Origin: Lacisediminimonas sp.
GTDB lineage: Bacteria > Pseudomonadota > Gammaproteobacteria > Burkholderiales > Burkholderiaceae_D
Assembly: GCF_030645335.1 (NCBI RefSeq)
Contig: NZ_JAUSNH010000016.1
Location: forward strand, 1 to 39,329
DNA: 39,329 nt
Reading direction: 5' to 3'
Shown here: piece after piece, positions 9,042 through 15,997 of the stretch
How the letters are laid out: every line of letters begins with the position of its first letter
Position numbering within the stretch: position 1 is the first letter of the stretch
Notes under the pieces: model-generated
The model's database searches: none
The model's input: only the letters and a program-made list of their open reading frames with translations
Told to the model about the DNA's origin: nothing
Position numbers and translations under genes: made by a program

Positions 9042-9787
9042 GGTCCTGAACCCTCGATGGATGTTTGCTCGCTCCTGATCCGTACCAGCTTGCCGTTCAC
9101 CTGATGCAGGCCACACTCTTTTGACTGTGGGTCTTCCCACCACCAGCGGCCGGCACGGACGTCTTCGCCTGGCTTGATCGCACGGGTGCAGGGTTCGCAG
9201 CCGATCGACGGATAGCCCTTTTCATGCAAGGCATTGACAGGGACGGCATTGCTGCGCAGGTAGTGCCAGATGTCTGCTTCCGACCAGTCGGCGAGCGGAT
9301 TGAATTTTTCCATCTGGTGGGCGGCGTCATGCTCTTGTACCGCAAGCGCCGCGCGGGTGGCCGATTGCGTGCGCCGCTGGCCGGTGATCCAGGCTTGTTT
9401 GCCAGCCAGCGCGCGCTGCAGCGGCTCGACATTGCGGATGTGGCAGCATTGCTTGCGCAATTCGACGCTGTCGTAAAAGGCATCGTGGCCGAATCGGACG
9501 ACATACGCATCGACAGCGGCTGGCTGGGGGCGGTACACCGCAAGCCGGTAAGCATAGGTGTCGTGAATGCGCTGAAGCATGGCGAGTGTCTCGTCATGCA
9601 GACGGCCGGTGTCGAGGGTGAAAATCGTGATCGGTAATCCGGTGCGCAGGATCAGGTCGGTGAGCACCATGTCCTCGGCAGCCAGGCTGGACGCGAATAC
9701 GGCGGGTGAAAAGTCTCCCGCAATACGCGCCAGCGTCCGCTTCGTGGCGGCCACCAGTTCATTGTACTGAGGAGATATGGTGCTCAT
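9038..9787 (-). CDS. cysH: Assimilatory adenylyl-sulfate (APS) reductase, thioredoxin-dependent
   Basis: The 249-residue protein belongs to the CysH family, which reduces activated sulfate to sulfite. It carries the four cysteines of the 4Fe-4S form: Cys114-Cys115 (KQCCHIRNVEPL) and Cys197-x-x-Cys200 (GCEPCTRA). The catalytic Cys225 sits in ECGLH. PAPS reductases of enteric bacteria lack the CC/CxxC pairs, so this is the APS-using type (EC 1.8.4.10). In agreement, no APS kinase gene lies in the operon. The substrate-loop regions SLAAEDMVL and TLDTGRLHDET are present. The start at 9787 overlaps the DUF934 stop; an upstream in-frame start at 9847 gives a basic extension unlike the family. Confidence 0.93.
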   Translation of the reverse strand: MSTISPQYNELVAATKRTLARIAGDFSPAVFASSLAAEDMVLTDLILRTGLPITIFTLDTGRLHDETLAMLQRIHDTYAYRLAVYRPQPAAVDAYVVRFGHDAFYDSVELRKQCCHIRNVEPLQRALAGKQAWITGQRRTQSATRAALAVQEHDAAHQMEKFNPLADWSEADIWHYLRSNAVPVNALHEKGYPSIGCEPCTRAIKPGEDVRAGRWWWEDPQSKECGLHQVNGKLVRIRSEQTSIEGSGP

Positions 9788-10311
9788 GACTGGACTGCTC
9801 CCGCGCTGCGGTCGACGCGCCGGAAAAGTGGCGTTTTTTGATCCCACGACGCCTGGTAAGTCACGGAAAAATCGGTCAGGCCCTTGAGCGCATCATCGAT
9901 ACTGCGGTCCGGGCGGGTCGCGAATGCATCGAAGCCGACCCGCTGCATGTAGAACAGCTGATCTCGCAGCACATCGCCAATGGCGCGCAACTCGCCTTCG
10001 AAGCCCAGCCGGGTGCGCAGGTTCCAGGCAATCGAATAGCCGCGGCCATCGGTGAACTTGGGGAATTCCACCGCAATCACCGGCAGGCGCGACACGTCGT
10101 CTTTCAGGGACTCTGATCGTTCATCGCTGGCAAGCCACACGCCGACATCGGTGCGCAATGCCAGCGCGGTGCGCTGCGCAAGCCATACCGCAAGCGGCAC
10201 CAATACCGGGCCGCCCGGAATCGCGACCATGGCGCTCGATTCACCTTCGCCAAGCTTCAACAGTGTCCAGTTGTCGTCGACGATCTGTCGATCCTTGATG
10301 ATCTTACGCAT
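9784..10311 (-). CDS. DUF934 protein of the sulfate-assimilation operon
   Basis: The 175-residue protein begins MRKIIKDRQIVDDNWTLL and contains the conserved DUF934 blocks VIAVEFPKFTDGRGYS and LRAIGDVLRDQLFYMQRVGF. The biochemical role of this family is not established to my knowledge, but it is regularly found directly after the siroheme sulfite reductase gene in proteobacteria, and relatives are often labelled as oxidoreductase-associated. No cofactor motif, signal peptide or membrane segment is visible. The start at 10311 overlaps the sulfite reductase stop by eight bases. The stop overlaps cysH. A role in sulfite reduction or in assembly of the reductase is inferred from position only. 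Confidence 0.9.
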   Translation of the reverse strand: MRKIIKDRQIVDDNWTLLKLGEGESSAMVAIPGGPVLVPLAVWLAQRTALALRTDVGVWLASDERSESLKDDVSRLPVIAVEFPKFTDGRGYSIAWNLRTRLGFEGELRAIGDVLRDQLFYMQRVGFDAFATRPDRSIDDALKGLTDFSVTYQASWDQKTPLFRRVDRSAGAVQS

Positions 10312-11998
10312 AGCTGTTCTCCTCGCTGCTGCCTTGCAGTGCAATCGGCGCACCATAGACCTTGTCCTTGAATGGCGTCACGCCGATGCGGCGCACGGTA
10401 TCGATGAACCGTTCATCCTCGACGCGAAGCGTCACATACACGTCGAGGATGCGTTCGATCACGGCCGGCATCTGGCTGGCTGAAAACGACGGCCCGATTA
10501 TCTTGCCGATCGCACTGTCGTTTCCTTGTGCGCCGCCGATCGATACCTGGTACCACTCGGCGCCATCCTTGTCGACGCCGAGGATGCCGATGTTGCCGAC
10601 ATGGTGGTGGCCGCAAGCATTGATACAGCCGGAGATATTCAGGTCGATCTCGCCGATGTCGTGCTGGAAATCGAGGTCGTCGAAGCGCTGTGCGATTGCA
10701 GCGGCAATCGGAATCGATTTCGCATTCGCCAGCGCGCAGAAATCGCCGCCAGGGCAGCAAATGATGTCGGTCAGCAGTCCGATATTGGGCGTGGCCAGTC
10801 CCTCTGACTTGAGCTCCTGCCACAATTCGAACAAGGCTGCCTGGCGGACATCGCCCAGCACCAGGTTCTGTTCATGCGTGACGCGCAGTTCGCCAAAGCT
10901 GTAGCGCTCGGCCAGGTCGGCGACGAAGTCGATCTGTCGGGCAGTGGCGTCGCCAGGCGGCACGCCCGTCTTCTTCAGTGAAACGCTGACAATCGCGTAA
11001 CCGGGCATGCAATGCGCGCGCACATTGCGTTTCATCCAGCTGCCGAATGCCTTGGATTGCGCTTTTTGCTGCGTCAGCAGCGCATCCGCGTCCGGCAGCG
11101 TCTGATAGGCGGGGGCCGCAAAAAAAGTGCTGACGCGTTTGAGTTCAGCCGCAGTCAGCGTGCCGGGCCCATCCTTGATGTCGTTCCATTGCGCTTGGAC
11201 CTGGCGCGCAAACTCTTCTACACCGAGTGACTTCACCAGGATCTTGATCCTGGCCTTGTAGATGTTGTCGCGCCGGCCGTATTCGTTGTAGACGCGCATG
11301 ATCGCTTCGGTATAGGTCAGCAAGTGCTGCCACGGAAGGAATTGGCGGATGATGCTGCCCAATATCGGCGTGCGGCCCATGCCGCCGCCGGCCAGGACCT
11401 GGAAGCCAAGTTCACCGTTCTCGTCATGCACTGCATTGAAGGCGACGTCATGCACCAGTGTTGCGGCCCGATCTTCGCTGGCGCCGTTGAATGCAAACTT
11501 GAACTTGCGCGGCAAGTAGGCAAACTCGGGATGGAAGGTGCTCCACTGCCGCAGGATTTCCGCGAAGGGGCGCACATCGGCCAGCTCATCGGCGGCCACG
11601 CCGCAGAATTGATCGGAGGTGATATTGCGAATGCAGTTGCCGGAAGTCTGGATCGCATGCAACTCCACTGATGCCAGTTTTTCCAGGATCAGCGGCGTTT
11701 CTTCCAGTTCGACCCAATTGAACTGGATGTTCTGGCGGGTCGTGAAGTGACCATAGCCACGATCATGCTCACGCGCGATGCGGCCCAGCATGCGCATTTG
11801 CACGGACGAAAGCAGGCCGTAGGGTATGGCCACGCGCAGCATGTAGGCGTGGCGCTGGAAGTACAGGCCATTTTGCAGCCGCAGTGGACGAAATTCTTCC
11901 TCGGTCAGTTGGTCAGCCAGCCGGCGCCGTACCTGGTCGCGGTACTGGGCGATGCGTTCCTTGACGATTTGATGATCATATTGGTCGTAGCGGTACAT
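10304..11998 (-). CDS. cysI: Sulfite reductase, siroheme/4Fe-4S hemoprotein (nitrite/sulfite reductase family)
   Basis: This enzyme reduces sulfite to sulfide by six electrons using siroheme coupled to a 4Fe-4S cluster. The 564-residue protein has the C-terminal cluster motif Cys415-x5-Cys421 (in CCPGGDFCALANAKSI) and Cys458-x3-Cys462 (in ISGCINACGHHHVG), the family signature. The duplicated N- and C-halves with ferredoxin-like domains are recognisable, for instance HFTTRQNIQFNWVELEE near residue 80 and ELRVTHEQNLVLGDV near 370. Nitrite reductases share the family, but the operon with cysDNH fixes the role as sulfite reductase. No flavoprotein subunit CysJ is in the window, so the electron donor may be ferredoxin. 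A GGAG ribosome site precedes the start. It is the first gene of the operon. Confidence 0.95.
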   Translation of the reverse strand: MYRYDQYDHQIVKERIAQYRDQVRRRLADQLTEEEFRPLRLQNGLYFQRHAYMLRVAIPYGLLSSVQMRMLGRIAREHDRGYGHFTTRQNIQFNWVELEETPLILEKLASVELHAIQTSGNCIRNITSDQFCGVAADELADVRPFAEILRQWSTFHPEFAYLPRKFKFAFNGASEDRAATLVHDVAFNAVHDENGELGFQVLAGGGMGRTPILGSIIRQFLPWQHLLTYTEAIMRVYNEYGRRDNIYKARIKILVKSLGVEEFARQVQAQWNDIKDGPGTLTAAELKRVSTFFAAPAYQTLPDADALLTQQKAQSKAFGSWMKRNVRAHCMPGYAIVSVSLKKTGVPPGDATARQIDFVADLAERYSFGELRVTHEQNLVLGDVRQAALFELWQELKSEGLATPNIGLLTDIICCPGGDFCALANAKSIPIAAAIAQRFDDLDFQHDIGEIDLNISGCINACGHHHVGNIGILGVDKDGAEWYQVSIGGAQGNDSAIGKIIGPSFSASQMPAVIERILDVYVTLRVEDERFIDTVRRIGVTPFKDKVYGAPIALQGSSEENSYA

Positions 11999-12151
11999 GA
12001 TGCTCCTTGCGAATTTGATTGCTGCAGCTGGCTAGAAGGCCAGCCTGGCGGCGCGGCCTGCCAGCGTCGTTGCTCGTACCAGGCGGCTTAATGCTTTGGA
12101 TAGAGCAAGTGCGATGGGTGCACCGATGTCGATGCCGGGTAAGGACGCTAT

Positions 12152-12168
12152 ATACGCAATAGTCATAT
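12152..12168. promoter_or_regulatory. 17-base motif, first copy, between cysI and the CysB-type regulator
   Basis: ATACGCAATAGTCATAT resembles ATATGCGCAGTTGATAT at 12241-12257; ten of seventeen positions agree, including both ATAT-type ends. The spacing fits the T-N11-A pattern bound by LysR-type proteins. Its place in the 304-base divergent region suggests a binding site for the adjacent CysB-type regulator. This is inferred from pattern only. Confidence 0.35.
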
Positions 12169-12187
12169 CGCCCGTCGCAAAGAAGCA

Positions 12188-12216
12188 GGAATGGTAATAA
12201 ACTGGTGGCTTATTCC
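12188..12216. promoter_or_regulatory. Dyad resembling a CysB site (GGAAT...TTATTCC)
   Basis: GGAATGGTAATAA (12188-12200) faces TTATTCC (12210-12216), forming an inverted pair of GGAAT-containing half-sites. Enteric CysB sites contain an ATTCC core, so the dyad is a plausible operator for the sulfate operon starting at 11998 and for the divergent regulator gene. The whole gap 11999-12302 contains this dyad, the two copies of the 17-base motif and no open frame I can support. Confidence 0.45.
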
Positions 12217-12240
12217 AAACGACAGACAATCTATTTACTT

Positions 12241-12257
12241 ATATGCGCAGTTGATAT
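12241..12257. promoter_or_regulatory. 17-base motif, second copy, upstream of the CysB-type regulator
   Basis: ATATGCGCAGTTGATAT lies 45 bases before the regulator start. It has ATAT at both ends and fits T-N11-A. It may serve autoregulation, as is usual for LysR-type genes. See the first copy at 12152-12168. Confidence 0.35.
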
Positions 12258-12302
12258 GAAGGATTGTCACGGAACGCAGCAGGCCACATCGGGAGTCAAG
12301 GC

Positions 12303-13244
12303 ATGAACCTTCATCAACTTCGCTTTGTCCGCGAGGCCGTCAGGCAGGGCTTCAACCTGACCGAGGCGGCAAAGGCATTGTTCACATCGCAACCCGGTGT
12401 CTCCAAGGCCATCATCGAGCTTGAGGAAGAGTTGGGTGTGGACATCTTTGCCCGGCACGGCAAGCGCATACGCGGCCTGACCGAGCCTGGCCGTGCGGTC
12501 TTGCAGTCGGCCGAGCTGATCCTGAAGGAGATCGATAGCTTGAAGCGGATCGGCAATGAATTTGCCGCGCAGGATACCGGCAGTTTCACCATTGCCACCA
12601 CCCATACGCAAGCGCGCTATGCCTTGCCCAAGGTGGTGCAGGCGTTTGCCCAGCGATATCCAAAGGTAAGATTGTCATTGCTGCAGGGAAATCCCAGGCA
12701 AGTGGCGGACATGGTGTTGCGCGACCAGGCCGATATTGCGATTGCAACCGAGTCCATCGCCGAGGTGGCCGGACTGGTATCGCTACCTTGCTATCAATGG
12801 GAGCATATGGTCGTCGTGCCACCTGATCACGCGTTGCTGAAGTCGCGCTCGCTGACGCTGGAGGAGATAGCCGCCTGGCCCCTGATCACGTACGACGCCG
12901 CATTCGCCGGCCGCAACAAGATCGACAAGGCGTTTTCAATGCGCGGCCTGAAGCCCGATGTACTGCTCGAAGCGATCGATGCCGATGTCATCAAGACCTA
13001 TGTCGAACTGGGCATGGGCGTGGGCATCATTGCCGGCATGGCCTATGACGCCGAGCGCGATGTCAATCTGCGGGCAATTCCGGCCGGTCATTTGTTTGGC
13101 ACCAATGTTTCGCGGGTGGCGCTCAAGCAGGGAGCCTACATGCGGGGTTATGTCTATACCTTCATTGAGCTGATGACGCCGACGGTCAATCGCAAGCTGA
13201 TCGACCAGGTAATGAGCGGCACGAATGAAATGTACGAACTTTGA
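12303..13244 (+). CDS. cysB: CysB/Cbl-type LysR transcriptional regulator
   Basis: The 313-residue protein begins MNLHQLRFVREAVRQGFNLT and carries a LysR-type winged helix-turn-helix at about 18-50 (EAAKALFTSQPGVSKAIIEL), followed by the periplasmic-binding-like sensor domain from about 90. The TSQPGVSKAI helix and the following ARHGKRIRGLTEPG match CysB and Cbl, activators of sulfate assimilation that respond to acetylserine and APS or thiosulfate. It is divergent from the sulfate operon across a 304-base region with likely operator dyads. Whether it is CysB or the related Cbl cannot be settled by reading; position beside cysI supports CysB-like function. The ATG at 12303 is the family start; an upstream in-frame ATG at 12264 adds thirteen atypical residues. 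Confidence 0.92.
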   Translation: MNLHQLRFVREAVRQGFNLTEAAKALFTSQPGVSKAIIELEEELGVDIFARHGKRIRGLTEPGRAVLQSAELILKEIDSLKRIGNEFAAQDTGSFTIATTHTQARYALPKVVQAFAQRYPKVRLSLLQGNPRQVADMVLRDQADIAIATESIAEVAGLVSLPCYQWEHMVVVPPDHALLKSRSLTLEEIAAWPLITYDAAFAGRNKIDKAFSMRGLKPDVLLEAIDADVIKTYVELGMGVGIIAGMAYDAERDVNLRAIPAGHLFGTNVSRVALKQGAYMRGYVYTFIELMTPTVNRKLIDQVMSGTNEMYEL

Positions 13245-13414
13245 CCGTGAAAGCTTGCGCGTGGAAATGGGCGCGAACAGATGAGCGGTTCAGTTCGGGC
13301 GCAGCGCGCCAGCCGGCGTACTCGCCGTAGCGATAGGGCGACACCCATGAGGAAGGGCAATGCTCCCGCTCACGTGTGCCGCGTCTGAAAGAAACAGAAA
13401 TCAAGAAATGAAAA

Positions 13415-14281
13415 TCAGGAACCCACGGTTTGCGCTGATCCTGATGGCGTTGTCGCCGCCAATGCGACAGCGCGTGCCTTGCGCGCCTGCTTCGCACGCA
13501 AGGTAGACGGTGGCAAGCGCCGCAGCGTTTTGAGTGCGTCCAGGTCCCTGATTGTGATCGAACGCTGGTCAACGATGATCAAGCCGATCTCGTTGAACGC
13601 AGACAGCGTACGGCTGACGGTCTCCAGCGTCAGCCCAAGGTAACTGCCGATTTCATGGCGCGTCATGCGCAGGTTGAATACCTTGCTGGAATATCCCATG
13701 TCCGCAAAGCGATCCGACAGCGACACCAGGAAGCGAGCCACCCGCGCTTCTGCCGACAGTCCGCCCAGCATGCTGACCATCGCCTGTTCCCGCACCAATT
13801 CACGGCTCATCACGCTGTACATGGCATGCTCAAGTTCGGCGTGGGTACGGCCGATGGCGGTAAATTTCTTGAAGGGCAACAGCACCAGGTCGCAACTCGA
13901 CAAGGCCACGGCTTCTGACGAATAACGCCGACTGTGTATGCCGTCCACACCGAACAAATCGCCTTTCATGGGAAAGCTGAGTACCTGTTCGTTGCCGAAC
14001 TCATCGATGGCGACTGTCTTGAGGAAGCCGGAGTGAACAATATAGAGTGTGTCGAAAGCCTGTCCGATGGTATGTATCCGCTGGCCAGTCTTGAACTGCA
14101 CATGCTGGAACAGGGATTCTTCATCGTCAAGTGAGGACGCCGCCGTCGGCAACCGAAGAAGGTCGCAGAGTTCTTTCAAGTTGGACCAAAGCTTCCCTTG
14201 TCGTTGCCATCCTGCGTCCTGGACGTGAAGCATGGACGCAGGGAAATCGGGCCTGATGTCGGGCGTCTGAGTGGTTAGCAT
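13415..14281 (-). CDS. CRP/FNR-family regulator lacking the FNR iron-sulfur cysteines
   Basis: The 288-residue protein has a cyclic-nucleotide-like sensor fold (about 50-165), a long dimer helix and a C-terminal winged helix-turn-helix. The recognition helix carries ETVSR at 220-224, the E-x-x-S-R pattern by which FNR-type proteins read TTGAT half-sites. The only cysteines are Cys39 and Cys130. FNR needs three clustered N-terminal cysteines plus one central one for its oxygen-sensing 4Fe-4S cluster, so this protein cannot bind that cluster in the known way. A basic, Ala-rich tail follows residue 260. It starts at 14281 behind an AGGAG ribosome site. The signal is unknown; relatives in this order include redox and nitrogen-oxide responders. 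Confidence 0.9.
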   Translation of the reverse strand: MLTTQTPDIRPDFPASMLHVQDAGWQRQGKLWSNLKELCDLLRLPTAASSLDDEESLFQHVQFKTGQRIHTIGQAFDTLYIVHSGFLKTVAIDEFGNEQVLSFPMKGDLFGVDGIHSRRYSSEAVALSSCDLVLLPFKKFTAIGRTHAELEHAMYSVMSRELVREQAMVSMLGGLSAEARVARFLVSLSDRFADMGYSSKVFNLRMTRHEIGSYLGLTLETVSRTLSAFNEIGLIIVDQRSITIRDLDALKTLRRLPPSTLRAKQARKARAVALAATTPSGSAQTVGS

Positions 14282-14514
14282 TGAATCTCCTGTTTATCGT
14301 ATTGGTTGACCGGCTGCCAGCGCGGTCCTGTTACCGCACCAGCGCTCGCCGATGTGACTTGCAATGCCTTCGAGAAAAACGGCCCAAGCCACGAGTGGAG
14401 GCCGATGCTATTGCTGCGTGTCACAAATCGCGGGCACGTGCTTAGTATCCCAATCGACCGTGGGAAACACTATCAGCAGTCGCTGATTCGGGCTGTAGGA
14501 GCCAATATTGAAAT

Positions 14515-14530
14515 TTAGGATAATTCCTAA
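14515..14530. promoter_or_regulatory. 16-base palindrome TTAGGATAATTCCTAA, possible NarL/BvgA-type operator
   Basis: TTAGGA and TCCTAA are perfect inverted arms around four bases. Read as heptads, TAGGATA (14516-14522) abuts ATTCCTA (14523-14529); ATTCCTA agrees with the BvgA heptad pattern (T/A)TTC(C/T)TA. It lies about 235 bases ahead of the CRP/FNR-type gene and 86 bases beyond the stop of the NarL/FixJ-type regulator gene. The rest of the 334-base gap 14282-14615 shows no supportable gene; small open frames there lack a ribosome site. Confidence 0.45.
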
Positions 14531-14615
14531 TGGCGCAGGATTGGGGATGACGCGGGCGCCGGGCAGGTGCGATGCGCCGCGTGGCGGCGGGGAATTGCTG
14601 CCGGCGATCGGGGAG

Positions 14616-15263
14616 CTACATTTTCAGCGGATTGAGCAGCCCGTGCACGACCGCGTACTGAACCAGGTCGGCCAGCGAGGGCACGCCCATCTTGTGCAGT
14701 ATGCGGGTCTTGTGGGTGCTGACGGTCTTGACCGACAAGTGGAGTGACTCGGCGATTTCAGTGATGGACTTGCCGCTGACGAGCATGCTGAATACTTCAA
14801 ACTCGCGATCCGACAATTGCTTGTGGGGCAGGTCTTCCATGACCGACGGCATGGCGTCCATGGCGAGCTGTTCGGCGACTTCCAGGCTGATGTAAGGCCG
14901 GCCCGAGGCAACCCGCCGGATTGCGCTGACCAGCTGCGTGCCCGCGCTTTCCTTGGTCAGGTAGCCGCGTGCGCCGGCACGGATGGCGCGCACGGCATAC
15001 TGCTCCTCGTCGTGCATGGTGAGGATCAGGATCGGCAGCTTGGGCATCTCGTCCTTGATCTGGCGGATCAGCTCGACCCCGTTGCGGCCCGGCATCGAGA
15101 GATCCAGCATCAGCAGGTCGAACCCGCCCTTGCGCACTTGCGCCAGGGCTTCAAAGCCATCGGTTGCCTCGCCCACGACCTGGATGTCTTCTGCGCCTTC
15201 CAGTATGCGCTTCAAGCCTTCGCGCATGATGGTGTGGTCGTCTGCAATAACAATGCGAATCAT
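14616..15263 (-). CDS. NarL/FixJ-family two-component response regulator
   Basis: The 215-residue protein has a receiver domain (about 1-120) with the acidic pair Asp8-Asp9, the phosphoacceptor Asp54 (LMLDLSMPGRNG), the conserved Thr near 82 (ILTMHDEEQ) and the Lys near 104 (GYLTKESA). A LuxR-type helix-turn-helix follows (LSDREFEVFSMLVSGKSITE to VKTVSTHKTRILHKMGV, about 149-195). Phosphorylation would drive dimerisation and DNA binding. No histidine kinase gene is beside it in the window, so it is either an orphan or partnered elsewhere. The target is unknown; the palindrome at 14515-14530 is a candidate site. The upstream region 15264-15465 toward the divergent DUF2721 gene shows no clear promoter hexamers. 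Confidence 0.94.
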   Translation of the reverse strand: MIRIVIADDHTIMREGLKRILEGAEDIQVVGEATDGFEALAQVRKGGFDLLMLDLSMPGRNGVELIRQIKDEMPKLPILILTMHDEEQYAVRAIRAGARGYLTKESAGTQLVSAIRRVASGRPYISLEVAEQLAMDAMPSVMEDLPHKQLSDREFEVFSMLVSGKSITEIAESLHLSVKTVSTHKTRILHKMGVPSLADLVQYAVVHGLLNPLKM

Positions 15264-15465
15264 GGAGGGTGCCTGATCGAAGGAAGCGTGAACGCGGGAA
15301 TTGAGGACTGATGCTTGTTCGCAAGCGAGGTCATTCTATTGCAGGTAACAGGGATTGCGCGAGCACAAGCTGTTGATGGATGTCAAACAGGTTTGCCAAA
15401 AGTGCAGTCCGTTCACGCATCCGTCAACTGATACACTGGCAACCTCAGCTATTTATCGACCCGCC

Positions 15466-15921
15466 ATGCAAATACAGATCGGTGACATCGGGCACATCAT
15501 CCAGCTGGCAATTGCACCTGTGTTCCTGCTCACGGGTGTCGGTACCAACTTGCTGGTGCTCACTAATCGCCTGGCCCGGGTGATCGATCGTTCCCGTGTG
15601 CTGGAAGATCGGATGGAGGCGCGGGGCGAGGCGGTGATGGATGCCTCCCTGGCGGAAATCGCCATCCTGTACCGTCGCGCCAAGCTGATCAATAGCGCGA
15701 TTACCCTTTCCACCACCTGCGGCTTGTTGATCTGCCTGGTGGTTGCCGCCCTGTTCCTCGGCGATGCCCTTGGGCTGGGCCTGGCCACGCTGATTGCCGG
15801 GCTATTCGTGCTGGCGATGTTTTGCCTGATCGGCAGTTTCGTCTTCCTGCTGCGTGAAATCTTTGTGGCGACCAATTCGCTTTGGATGGGGCGGCTTGCG
15901 CACCGCCATACAAGGAGTTAA
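15466..15921 (+). CDS. DUF2721 inner-membrane protein
   Basis: The 151-residue protein matches the DUF2721 pattern: a first membrane helix at about 10-28 (IIQLAIAPVFLLTGVGTNLL), a charged cytoplasmic loop with NRLARVIDRSRVLEDR, and two further helices at about 80-105 and 108-132. The function of the family is not known. The ATG at 15466 begins MQIQIGDIGHI, as in relatives; upstream in-frame residues do not fit. It is followed after 76 bases by the large GGDEF/EAL gene in the same direction, so the two may be co-transcribed. Confidence 0.85.
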   Translation: MQIQIGDIGHIIQLAIAPVFLLTGVGTNLLVLTNRLARVIDRSRVLEDRMEARGEAVMDASLAEIAILYRRAKLINSAITLSTTCGLLICLVVAALFLGDALGLGLATLIAGLFVLAMFCLIGSFVFLLREIFVATNSLWMGRLAHRHTRS

Positions 15922-15997
15922 AAAGGCCATTTGTTCGGTTGACGAATTATCTGCCTTGGCGCATTGTTCGCCAAACAACTTGTTGACTCAAGGCATC

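Noticed and set aside
14306-14518. A 70-codon plus-strand open frame upstream of the CRP/FNR-type gene
   Set aside because: No ribosome site, no domain, and it occupies what should be the promoter region of the divergent gene.
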